Part shown: in pieces, positions 11,192-21,845 of the stretch | Numbering within the stretch: the first letter of the stretch is position 1 | How the letters are laid out: every line of letters starts with the position of its first letter | NCBI GenBank assembly: GCA_022605425.2 | Contig: CM061247.1 | Location: forward strand, 1,599,501 to 1,663,500 | Origin: Hamiltosporidium tvaerminnensis | Taxonomy: Eukaryota; Microsporidia; Dubosqiidae | Length of the DNA stretch: 64,000 nt | Direction: 5' to 3' | The notes under the pieces: model-generated | What the model saw: only the letters and a program-made list of their open reading frames with translations | The model's database searches: none | What the model was told of the DNA's origin: nothing | Position numbers and translations under genes: made by a program

Positions 11192-13195
11192 TAAATCTTT
11201 ATACCTATGATATTTTAAAAAACATACACATCTATATTTTAAATTTGTAAATTTTTTATATTATATTGGCATATCAGAAAATTTTCTAAGAAAATTTAAT
11301 TAGAATGCAGTTTATTTTTATAAACAAAATTCTAACTGAAGCAATAATTTAATTGTCATTATTGATGTAAACTTTATTCTTGGTAAACACATAAAATCTT
11401 TACTGTTATGTATTAAAACCTTAAATACATTTTATCTTACTTTTGAATAAATATTTGATATGTTTTAATATAAAAGTCTCAATGCAAGTTATCAAAACAG
11501 TTTTCCTGCTTTTTAAAATTTCTGATAGATAAGACACTCATTATCAAACGTATTTTTAAACCAGCTTGTTATTTTCTTTAGAAATACTTATATATCGATT
11601 TTTTTTTCGGTATTTTTAATTTTAAGAAAATCACTATTAAATTTAAAAGTTTTTTTTGAACTCAATAATAAAATTCTAACTATTCAGTCAAAATGGGTAT
11701 TTCAGCAGAATTTGAAAATCGGCTTTTTAGTTTTCTCTAATTAAATCCAAATTCGAAAAATCAGGGACTTAGTATAATATTATTATTCAAAAATTTAATT
11801 TTCTTCTGTTTTGTATATCTATAATATCTTTATTTTCGTACTATAAATCAAGAAACTTATGTATTTGTTTTAATACTTCTATTTCTAAATGATCCTAAGA
11901 CTCTTTAGGAGCCCAAAACCACCCGAAGATCTCTTTCTTTTCTTTTCCTAAGACTTTCTTATTCAATTATTTATGATGATTTGATTGAATACTGTAGTTT
12001 CTATGTTTTGTTTCCAAGTTTATATATACTTCTTTTGGATAATATAAATTTTTTAAGTACACAACAGTATATTCAAAAGCAAATATTTTACAATTTTTAT
12101 ACTTTATTGCTAAAAAATACATAAATTATTTTCCCAGAATAAGTTCACTACATTTAAAGAATTTTGCTCAAATATAGAAAAATTTTGTTTCGGTTTGTAT
12201 TTATTGATTCCTTTAAGGAGCTGTAGCACTATAAAGTTAGTTAGTTATTTTTTAATTTTATAAAATTTCTATCTTATGATTACTTAATTATTAGATTATG
12301 TATATTATAATAGTATTGGCTATTTAAGAACGTTTTTAGATTCTTTTTTATTCGAAATGATATATCTTCGCTTAAAATGATATTTATGATTAAAATTGAT
12401 CGTCAAAATTTAATTTGGATAATGGTTTACATTAAGGATTCAAAAATTTCGATAAAAATGTCTATATTTGACTTATAAGTGATATAACAACAATATAATA
12501 TCTAGGAATATAAATTCACAGTGTTCACAGATAGTATGAAGGTACATTTTCTGCTAAATGCAATTACGCATTTATTTAAATCTCTTTGTATTTTATAAGT
12601 AAATATTTCTCATTTTTCTTATTTTTATGAATCATGGCTAACAAATTATAAAAAAGCTCACAAAAATTTAGAAAAAATTTTAGGTTTTTAAATAAAAATT
12701 AGAATATATGAATGTTTGTTTACAGTTTTTTTCCTTTCTCTACTAAGAATAATACAATATAGAAGTAAATTAAGGCTTGGTTGTTTTATTCGAGCGCTTT
12801 GGGGATTTTCTTTGAAAGCTTAGGCTTTCGGTTTAACACAAACCTTTCCTGTTCGATGGATAAAAAGTGTCTAAACCCTGATCCAATTAGGCTATTCAAA
12901 ACCAAATTTCGATACTTTTACTAAATAAAAATTGACTTTTATGTAATATTAAATTACGAATCAAATGCAAATCAATTTTTTTATTTATTTTTTATTAATT
13001 TAAATTAAATTTCGTTTAAATTACCCCATATCTTCTAATTAAACACAAGTAAAGTCTTTAATACTAAATTAGTAGTAAAACTATTCAAGTGATCCTCAAA
13101 AATACGTTTGTAAAAAAAGAGCAGACACCTGAATAGAAAATGATTTGCTATTTGATATAATAAACCGAATATGTTTATTTTATAAGAAATTAGAC
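11192..13195. other. AT-rich stretch, nothing identified
   Basis: Two kilobases with no long frame, no repeat shared with the rest of the window and no RNA gene that I can see. Confidence 0.6.
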
Positions 13196-13400
13196 GGGAT
13201 AACCCGTTTGAGGTTGGAATTACTTCTCAAGACTCACTTCAAATAGTTGAAACTGAAAAACTTAAAAAGTATGACGTATGAGCCATCATGTCAACTTTTA
13301 CCTATAATTAAATGTTGAAAAGTGATTCTATATTTGATAATATGGATTGGTATTGTATCGAAATACATAAAAATGTACTTTAAGGTGCTTTATGTATATT
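13196..13400 (+). mobile_element. LINE fragment from the endonuclease region
   Basis: GAATTACTTCTCAAGACTC and TTCAAATAGTTGAAACTG translate to the EVGITSQDSLQIVETEKLKKYD segment of copies A and B. A second block near 13345 matches the DGIVTKYHKTYLK segment. Flanks do not match, so it is a short relic. Confidence 0.85.
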
Positions 13401-13867
13401 TACAAATATATTCAGTAGATATATTTGAAATCAACCATAAAAATTCTTTTTATCAAAGAATGTGATCTGAGTTAAGACCAGATGAGAGCAGAAAAAAGAC
13501 ATCCGGATATGTAGTACAGAGAACTAATATACGAGCAACCGACACTTATTTCGAATATATACCAACTAGAAATGATCACACACAGACGAATACCCGTTTA
13601 AAAAATACACGATTTAAAAAAATGGCTAAAAACAAAGCAGAACTCAAAGTATAAAAAAAACAGTTAAAATGTTATATAAATAAATCCGAGAACAGGGTTA
13701 AAAGAAACAAACAACCAAGGAAGAAGAAACATCTAAGATTAAATAAAATTTATTTTTAATTCTCATTAAATGAAACAATTTCAAGAAATTTAATATTTTT
13801 TTGTAAAAAATAAATTATTGCAATATTTAAAAAAATAACTAATTTTATCTAAGATGTATCAATAAAA

Positions 13868-14095
13868 TACTTACTTATTCCATTCCTTTTTTATCTCTTG
13901 GCGGCGAGGATGAACAAATGACACATTTCCATTTATTTCTTTTAATCTATTGTAGCTCAGAATTATAGGGGATTGCCATATAGATCGATGTGGTTTATAT
14001 CCTACCAGAATCTCAGCAATGATTTTCACACGAATTGTCACACTCGTTACCAAGCAGATAGTTTTTAATGTGGTTATCCTTCTTCCGCCTTGAAT
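13868..14095 (-). repeat. Dispersed repeat R1, short form (R1d)
   Basis: On the minus strand it starts AGGCGGAAGAAGGATAACC and ends GGAATGGAATAAGTAAG. The frame at 13871-14053 ends SYNRLKEINGN...PRRQEIKKEWNK-stop, in step with R1b. Confidence 0.85.
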
Positions 14096-14609
14096 ACTTA
14101 AAATCTAAACTATAATTTTACAAAATAAACCCACGCTATTTTTTACGATGCATTTTTCAGATATTTCAATAAATATTATTTTTTTTTTATTTTTTTAGGA
14201 ATTTTGATGATTAAATATTTATTGCAAAAAAGAATAATTTTCTATTTAAAGAATGGTGTGATCATCAATATTAAGGAAAGAAACGATAATTATTAAATCA
14301 TAACAGAAATTTATCAAAATATAATTATATTTATCACTAATTTTCATATGTCAATTGAACAGGAAAAATTCAATATTTTTTCTGGTAATTTTAGTTCTAA
14401 AATTTATTAAATTTTTAAAAATAGAAATAAGAGCTTATTGATTCGAATGAAGTCAATATTTTTAATATTATAAAGCTGTCATGTTAAATTTTGAAATATT
14501 TTTTATGTTTTTATGAAAAATGGTTTTTATATTTTAATTTACACTTTTCTTAAAGTTTTTATAAATTTATTTCAAACGTTTAGAATTTGTAAGAAAATAT
14601 AAATTTTAG

Positions 14610-15095
14610 GTAAAATTTTCTATTAGAAACAAATTCTCAATAAAATTTATATATAAAGAATTTTCAACTGAAATTATTTTTTCAGAAAAAAATTTTCTTT
14701 TTGAGATAATTTTTTGTTATAAAATTTATAAAAAAGAATTTGCTATTTGAAATATATATTTTTTTAAAAATTTTCTTTTTGAAACAAATTCACAACAAAA
14801 TTTATAAATAAAGAATTTCAACCGAAATAAATTTCTTGAAATAAAATTTTCTTTCTGAAACAAATTCACAACAAAATTTATAAATAAAGAATTTCAACCG
14901 AAATAAATATTCTTGAAATAAAATTTTCTTTCTGAAACAAATTCACAACAAAATTTATAAATAAAGAATTTCAACCGAAATAAATTTCTTGAAATAAAAT
15001 TTTCTTTCTGAAACAAATTCACAACAAAATTTATAAATAAAGAATTTTCAATCTTAAAAAAAAATAAAAAATTTTCTTTTTAAAACAAATTTTCT
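14610..15095. repeat. 76-base minisatellite upstream of eIF4G
   Basis: GAAACAAATTCACAACAAAA begins units at 14781, 14857, 14934 and 15010; diverged units start near 14627 and 14703. The four right-hand units are nearly identical and the left ones are decayed, so the array has been homogenised on its gene-proximal side. It ends about 70 bases before the eIF4G start. Confidence 0.95.
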
Positions 15096-15144
15096 AATTT
15101 TTTTATTTGAAACTTCGTTTTATATTTTTCTTTAAAAAAAAATA

Positions 15145-15147
15145 CCC
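15145..15147 (+). promoter_or_regulatory. CCC start-site motif of eIF4G gene
   Basis: AATACCCATAA, 15 bases before the ATG at 15162. Confidence 0.55.
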
Positions 15148-15161
15148 ATAAAAACTAAGGA

Positions 15162-17543
15162 ATGTTAACAAAGAGAATTATTTACCGACCGTCTGAATTT
15201 TTATTTGTTGTAGAAGGAAAACATCCTTCGTATCATTCTCATCCAAGAATAAAGAGTGCACCGCCTATTCCTATTACACCTATCGTTGAACCATTAATTA
15301 AGCCACCTACTAAAGAATCACTTGATCTCGTATTTGCGGATGGAACCGTATTGACACGTGAAATGGTAGAAGATTATAATGATTACGAATTAAGTGATGA
15401 AGAATCCTTAAAAGAAGCAAAAGAACCAGAAAAGAGAGAAGAAGAATTACCAGAAAAGAGAGAAGAAGAATTACCAGAAAAGGTATCGATTGTAGAAAAA
15501 TCGGAAGCTCAAAATATTGTAGAAATTTCATCTTCTTTGCAAAATTTGTCTATTCAAGAATCAGAAGAGACATTAAAAATTGAAGAAAATCCTTTCATTC
15601 AAGCGACTGATATAACAGAAGAAATAATTGTAAATCATGAAGAATTAACAAAGGAGACCGTTGAAGAGGTGGTTGAAGATTTTATACCCGAATCGATTCC
15701 AAAAACCACACCGGTCGTTTATAAATTTAAAAAAACTATCAATCGTAATTTACCTGCCGAAGAGACACCTGTCTATAAATTTAAGAGCAAAAAAGTTTCA
15801 GAAGTCGTAGAAAAACAAATTCCCACACACATTTACAAAGTTTCGGATATTTTTGCGCTGACAAAACGAAACCCTGTGGAAATTAAAATTGATAAAAATA
15901 TTTTCCCGAAAATTTCAACAAAAGTTCCTCACAAAACAGAATTCTCTAAAAATAAAGATGATCCAGTTGCTAAATTCAGACTTAATCTCAACAGAGTCAC
16001 AGATAAAAACGTTCGTGATGTCATAGAATCACTCATTCAACAAAGCAAAGGACTTCTAAAGGCTGCATCGATTGCTAAAATGGCACAAATTCTTTTTGAA
16101 AAAGCTGTAAATGAATCAACTTTTATAAATTTGTATGCTTTTATGGCGAGCAAGCTCAATAAAGTTTTAATGAGTGACGTAGAAAAAAAATCAGAAATTT
16201 GCGATCGAACAGTTTTTTCTTCGACTCTTCTAAATTTGGTAGAAGCAAACATCAATGAAACGGTTTTATGGGAAACCAAAGGAGACGACAATTTAGAGAA
16301 AATAAATAAGGCGCTTGAAAAAATTAAATTGGAAAGTCGAGCTTTGAGAATGGACAATGTAAAAATATCTGAAGAAACTGAAAGAGAAAATTTGGAATAT
16401 GAAAGAGAGTGTATCTTGATTGAAATGAAGGACAGAAAAATGGGTGCAGTTCGTTTCTTCAGTTTGCTTTACGATTTAGATGTGATTCCATACAATTCTC
16501 TATCTTTGTATGTCAAAAAATTATTTTCGGATTTGACATATGAAAATCTTGAAATTTTAAGTGTGATATTTGAAATTCTTGCATCCAAATTGAAGACCAA
16601 TAGATGCAGTGTTCAACTTTTCAATGAAATGAGAGAAACTTTAGTTAAAAATAAAAGCATTTTTGACAATCGATTGAGATTTATGATTGATGAAATTTTA
16701 GAAAAAAATGATGCTACAGGTAGTTCATCAAAAAAACTTGAAGCCAGCAAAATTACGATTGGAAACGATGGAAGTGTCAAAACATCAACAATTTCTAAAC
16801 CCAGAGAAGTTTACAGGACAGCCAAGAAAAATATCGCTTCTACAAATCGATTCTCTGCCTTGAAAGATTTAGAATTGGAATCTTCTGATAATAAAGTCGA
16901 ATTAAATTCAGAACCTCAAATTTTGGATAAAATCGAAATAAATTCCAAACCTGAAATTTTAACTAAAGAAGAATTGAATAAAATAAGTTTTGTACGAATT
17001 AAAATGGAAGATTTTTCTTCGATGGACGATGAAGAAGAAGAATGGGATTTACTTGTTAACGATGTAGCAAATGATATAAAATCTAACGTAATTAGTAAAG
17101 AAGATTGGTGTAAAGGATTCTTTGTATTTTGTATGGAATCTAGCAGTGATGAAATCGTTGAGAAACTTGTTTTGTGGCTCAAAAAATTATCAAAAGAAAT
17201 AATTCTTCCGAGTGAAATTAAAATAGGTGTTGAATGGGCAAGCCAGGTTTATCCAGAAATGCATGACTTTCCACTTGCAGAACGTAGACTTTATGTTCTA
17301 TTGGTTCATCTACGAGCTACTCAAAGTATTGATAAATCGTGGTTTTTACAAATTTCCAATCCACTTTTTAAAGAAGTCAGAGATTGTATTTTAAAGAAAT
17401 TAGCATTTAATTTTAAGAATAGAATAAGTATAGAAAGAATTATAGAAAATGACAGTGAATTTCTTTCAATTTTATCGCGTATTGAATTACAGGAAGAGTT
17501 AAGAAATAAATGGCAGTCTTGTTTTAGAGGAGCTGACAAATAG
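15162..17543 (+). CDS. Translation initiation factor eIF4G (MIF4G domain)
   Basis: A 793-residue scaffold of the cytoplasmic cap-binding complex, which by family knowledge joins eIF4E, eIF4A and eIF3. The N-terminal 220 residues are low-complexity and acidic, with a short internal repeat (EKREEELP twice, about residues 90-106). A segment at 224-232 (IYKVSDIFA) fits a degenerate YxxxxPhiPhi eIF4E-binding motif, followed by NIFPKIS. A MIF4G-type helical repeat domain follows at about 268-520 (PVAKFRLNLNRVTDKNVRDV, then ILFEKAV, ERENLEYERECI, MGAVRFFSLLYDLDVI). A second helical region occupies about 665-785 and may be a reduced MA3-like segment. The ATG at 15162 follows a CCC motif. Shorter than yeast and animal eIF4G. 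The 5' flank holds a minisatellite. Confidence 0.85.
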   Translation: MLTKRIIYRPSEFLFVVEGKHPSYHSHPRIKSAPPIPITPIVEPLIKPPTKESLDLVFADGTVLTREMVEDYNDYELSDEESLKEAKEPEKREEELPEKREEELPEKVSIVEKSEAQNIVEISSSLQNLSIQESEETLKIEENPFIQATDITEEIIVNHEELTKETVEEVVEDFIPESIPKTTPVVYKFKKTINRNLPAEETPVYKFKSKKVSEVVEKQIPTHIYKVSDIFALTKRNPVEIKIDKNIFPKISTKVPHKTEFSKNKDDPVAKFRLNLNRVTDKNVRDVIESLIQQSKGLLKAASIAKMAQILFEKAVNESTFINLYAFMASKLNKVLMSDVEKKSEICDRTVFSSTLLNLVEANINETVLWETKGDDNLEKINKALEKIKLESRALRMDNVKISEETERENLEYERECILIEMKDRKMGAVRFFSLLYDLDVIPYNSLSLYVKKLFSDLTYENLEILSVIFEILASKLKTNRCSVQLFNEMRETLVKNKSIFDNRLRFMIDEILEKNDATGSSSKKLEASKITIGNDGSVKTSTISKPREVYRTAKKNIASTNRFSALKDLELESSDNKVELNSEPQILDKIEINSKPEILTKEELNKISFVRIKMEDFSSMDDEEEEWDLLVNDVANDIKSNVISKEDWCKGFFVFCMESSSDEIVEKLVLWLKKLSKEIILPSEIKIGVEWASQVYPEMHDFPLAERRLYVLLVHLRATQSIDKSWFLQISNPLFKEVRDCILKKLAFNFKNRISIERIIENDSEFLSILSRIELQEELRNKWQSCFRGADK

Positions 17544-17737
17544 TAGAACATTAATAATAAAAATGGATTTAAAAAGAATATTTTTACTTATTTTTTTGAT
17601 CTTTTAATTCTTTAATTTTGAGTTGTTTTTTTTTAAATTTTTACTTTAACTTTTTGATTTTATTTTTTTGACTTGAATTGGTTGAAATTAAGGTTTTAAG
17701 ATAAAAAAGATATGTAAATAATTTAATTTTTTTTAAG

Positions 17738-17955
17738 GGTGGGAAAGAGAGGATACCCACATTAAAACCCGTTTTTTAGATAATGAAGGTGTACATTTGG
17801 TTTACAAATCATTTTGGGATTTTAATTAAATAAACTACCCTAGATTTCTAGGCTAAATTCTTTATAATCCCAGTTATAACTGATCAAAAAAAATGGAAAA
17901 TTTTCATTTTTTTATCCTCGACACCGAAACGTAAAAGAAGAATGGAATAGGTAAG
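17738..17955 (+). repeat. Dispersed repeat R1, short form, decayed (R1e)
   Basis: Starts GGTGGGAAAGAGAGGATACC and ends GAATGGAATAGGTAAG. Internal blocks TTATAATCCCAGTTATAAC and TCCTCGACACCG match R1b and R1c. Frames are broken. Confidence 0.75.
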
Positions 17956-18905
17956 TAAAAAAACTAGTAAAAGTATCAAATAAATACATTTGGCTAGAAA
18001 GATAAAGAAATATCGAATCTTGGAAATAATTAAAAATGAAGTCACTGACAAAAACTAAATATACGATCTTATGAGATATTTTCTTTATATTATATTCAGG
18101 TTTTTTCCATATTTTTATAGGCTTGTAAAGCGAATATTTTGCTTATTACTGCACCAGAAACGATATAAAAGATAAAAATATTTTTTTGAGTGATGAGCAG
18201 CAGCAAAAAATAGAATTTATATTTGTAATGCAACCGTAAAATTTATTGATGGAAAAATAATCAATCTTGTCTACCTTGTTTTGTAACTTATAATGAGCTA
18301 CTGACAATACTTGAAAAGAAAATAGGTTTTTAAATTCTTAGCTTACTGTATTATTACTATGGTTTAACGCTTTCATTGATTTATATTTCCGTTTATTCTA
18401 CATAAAGACTTTGTTCAAGTCATATTGTGTATTTCTAAATTATTATAAAATCAGAGATTAAATATCTGTATTCGCAGTAATTTTAAAAAAAAATCAGAAT
18501 TTTCAACTTTAGTAGATTTCCTTAGAATGAGTTACGATATACAACGACTTTCTAGATAATTTCCTGAGAAAGCTCCTTTCTGTTTTTGAATGTTTAGATA
18601 TAATTATACATTTTTTTATTCTTTAAAAGCTAACGAAATATTCAATTTTTTTATAGTCATCGAAGGCGTTCAAATTTTACTTTTTTTTACTAATTTATCT
18701 TATAAGAAATTAAAAAAAGATATAGAGCAATGGGATAGAACGAAAAAGCAAGATATTTCGTTTGATTAAATCAAATAATTGGAGTCTATTTAAAAATTTT
18801 AATATCAAATTGTTTTCAAAGCATACAAATATTTGCAAAATACAAAAAAAATTACAGAAAAAAAATATTGAGAGAGAGTATATCGAATTATATTGACAAA
18901 TAATA
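17956..18905. other. AT-rich stretch, nothing identified
   Basis: No frame, RNA gene or shared repeat recognised. Confidence 0.6.
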
Positions 18906-18907
18906 TT

Positions 18908-19115
18908 TCAACGCTAATGGTATTGTAGTGAAGATATCGGAATTTAATTACGAAGGACCGGGGTCGATCCCAAGGTCGGTGAGCCTTTTACTTGCGAAAG
19001 AAGACTTGCCTTGTATGACAACCTAAACAATCAAAAAAAATGTCGCTGGAGTGCCTATACTTGGCGAAGCTCTAATTTACTCGTGAATTGTGTTTTATAA
19101 GTAGGAAAAGAACTA
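18908..19115 (+). mobile_element. tRNA-derived SINE, copy 1
   Basis: The head reads TGGTATTGTAGTGAAG (A-box region) and, about 40 bases on, GGGTCGATCCCAAGG (B-box region), as in a tRNA with Pol III promoter. The body CTTGTATGACAACCTAAAC, AGTGCCTATACTTGGCGAAG matches the minus-strand copy at 45306-45520 in order and spacing. The acceptor stem does not pair well, so it is not a working tRNA gene. Confidence 0.85.
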
Positions 19116-19481
19116 GCTAATATAAAAAAATAATATTTTAGCAGTTATTCATCGGTTAATGAACTAATTCTTTTAAGATTTAATCATTCAATGAATTTAC
19201 ATAAATTGAAACTTTATTTAATATTTAGACGCGATATTAGCAAATAAAAACAATTTGATGATTTTCAATTTAGAAAAAAGTAAAAAAAAATGCGGATTGA
19301 GATATTACTTTTAAGAAATTGAATTGAAAGATTCCTGGGTTTCAAAATAATTAAGAATAAAAATTTCTGAGCTTAAAACAATAGCAGAGAAATACTAAAC
19401 TATTTAAAAAATTGGTGGGTAAATCTTTATTGATGTGCTCTTATATGCTTGCTTTTAATCATAATATTTTAAATCAGTAAT

Positions 19482-20680
19482 CTAAAGAATATAAATTCAT
19501 TAAAGACGCAATTACTTTCAGGGTTTCCTTTTTTAAATATACGGAATATTAATTTCAAAAACGTGATTGTGATTTAATTTATAAAATAAATTGCTCCAAT
19601 GTTATTTTTTTTTTCATACTGAATGTTTTGCTGAAATTTATTTCAATGATTTTTCTTTTTAGAAAAAAAAATGTCAATTTGTAAAGTTTTTTAAACTTCT
19701 GCAAAGAAATGTTTTACAATTTTCTTTTATAGAATCCGTTTGACACTGCGGCCCTTCAAAAAATACAAGTTGTATTTTTTGGCATAAAAACATAAAAAGG
19801 TTTGCTAATTTTGATAGGAAAAGTAGAGTGTGTAGTATAAATATTACACATGAAGAGTTTAGAAGTGAAAAATATATTTGATAATCCCATATATTTAAAA
19901 TTTATAAAATACAAGAAAAGGTTTAAAATATTTTACAAATTATGTTGAAACCTGAATTTTAAAACATCACATCTTTTTAAAACAGTGGCAAGTGTAATAT
20001 TTGTTTTCATGACATTAACGCAGTTTTAGGGTTAACATAAATAACTGCTACCCAACACTCCATCGGTAACCCCTGCGATACCTACATCCCAAAGCCTTTC
20101 ATCTACCAGATGTGTAGAACCCATTTAATAGTCGAGTCAACTGCCCGGTGCGTGTTAATATCGTTGCATGAAGTGTGATCGAAGGCCGAAGTCCCCGGGC
20201 TCCCCGAAAACTATGCCGCATTACACTTACTCTACACTTTCTGAACCAAATGAACTTCTAGCTAAGATATATTTCAGAGATTTACATGGGGCCCACCTAG
20301 ACAGTGCAATGTCATACCAACAGGTATAACCTGCTACTTAGCTCTCCCGCCTTTTAATGGATTTTATTTTTATATCTCCCAGGCACCAAGTCTTCTACCC
20401 GAGTGAGCAAGGCTAAGTTTCCATGTTTTTACATGGCAATTACCTACATGTTCAGGTGCGGTCTGCAATCTAGTCACATAAAAACTACAAATAAATTTGT
20501 AGAAAAAGTTTCTCCATTTCGTAAACCTATCCTCCTTTATACAAACTTCCATGGAATAACCGAGGAAATAGTGTGGTTTATTCCCACCAAAAATCCAAAC
20601 AATGATCTCACACCAGTTCACACACTCATTGCCAAGAAGAAAGTTTTTTATCTGGTTATTCTTCCTCCACATAATCAAGT
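19482..20680 (-). repeat. Dispersed repeat R1, long form (R1f)
   Basis: A 1.2-kb unit near-identical to 31765-32956 in the same orientation, 12.3 kb away. Its first 170 bases (minus strand, from 20680) match the short R1 copies; the remainder is specific to the long form and contains GC-rich blocks such as CCCGGGGACTTCGGCC. An ORF of 102 codons (20370-20678, minus) covers the first part, with RKNNQIKNFLLGNECVNWCE, but it is not kept open in the other long copies. Confidence 0.85.
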
Positions 20681-21049
20681 AAAAATAAATGTTTATATAC
20701 TTTTACTTTTATTTTTCCCTCCAAAATTTTTTATCGTAATCAACTTTCAAAATAAAACCATTTCCTTCTATGTTAACATTTCCTATTTTAAAAATAACAC
20801 ATATTTAAAAAAAAGAAAAAAACAAAGTAAAATTAGATCCGCTTAATTACGACTTTCTAAACAGTTCTTTTTTCAGCGTTAACGTTTTCTAATTCTATAA
20901 TATTACTATTAAAACTATTTGTCACCGTAAAGACATAATCATAAAAAAAGAAACAAACAAAACGCGTTTAGTTTTTGTATTCATGTCAAAATCATTTTTT
21001 TAACAAAACCTTATCACCAAAAATAAGATTTATTCTTGTTTTATTTAAA

Positions 21050-21845
21050 GCTTTACATTCTATGATTCTTTTTTACCTTTTTCAAAGTGTTACTTTCTTC
21101 GGTACTAGTTAAAAGATTCCTATAAATTTCAGAAGCAATAGTTGTTGAAGATGAAGCAAGATATCTAGGCCCATTTAATTCATTATATATTTCAGACGCA
21201 ATCGCTAAATTCCACGGTGTATTTATATCCCAAATCATGTTTTCTTGCTGTTAATACATCAAAAATTATTTCGTCAACAAATACTAAATCATCCTTTAGT
21301 TCCTCTGCACTATATTATCAGAAAGAAGATTATAAATCCAGTTGACTATTAAAAGGTTGTAATGATGATTTATTTGAGGCATTGCGTATTGTCCTATTAT
21401 AAGCTGAATGACATCATCATAAAAACCTATTCATCCTTTTGTACCAGCAACATATAACTTTTTTTTGCTAACTATCTTTTAATGTTTGATTAATACGTTC
21501 AATTTGTCCAGAGTCTTTGGATTATATGATCTTCTATATATAATTTGAATGTTAGGAGCAGTTAAGTATGTTTCCAGAAATTCATTGTAAAATTCCACAT
21601 CATTATTAGAATGAATATCTACATAATACCAAAATTATCAAAAATAAATTTTAATGAATCTTCTACGGACTATGAAGTCTTGTTGATCGTCTTAACCCTC
21701 GTGAAATGCGTTGAATAAGTGTCAATTATGTTTCAAGTCTAATAATCCCATCATTTAGATCAGCGTATCTTCTAAAATCTACACAATCAATCATAAATAA
21801 ATTATATTTTTTTTGTAAATCTATTCATTGCAAAGAGTCATTTGC
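21050..21845 (-). pseudogene. Retroviral-type integrase relic (LTR retrotransposon or related)
   Basis: Read on the minus strand with frameshifts, the stretch yields DCVDFRRYADLNDG, then NNDVEFYNEFLETYLTAPNI, IIYRRSYNPKTL and QIERINQTLKDS, the order of a DDE integrase core (the Asp of the S-D-N-G-like element and the Glu of the IERxNxTLK helix). A tail (NLAIASEIYNELNGPRYLASS) lies at 21053-21238. At least five stops or shifts break it. It may belong to a Ty3-like element of which no protease or RT was found. Confidence 0.65.

Noticed and set aside
14610-15095. CRISPR array
   Set aside because: Units are contiguous without unique spacers, and the genome is eukaryotic.
18908-18980. A working tRNA gene
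   Set aside because: A and B box regions are present but the acceptor stem does not pair and the sequence runs on into a repeat shared with 45306-45520; a SINE head fits better.
20403-20846. 147-codon plus-strand ORF
   Set aside because: It is the antisense of repeat R1f and its homologue in R1g is not open.
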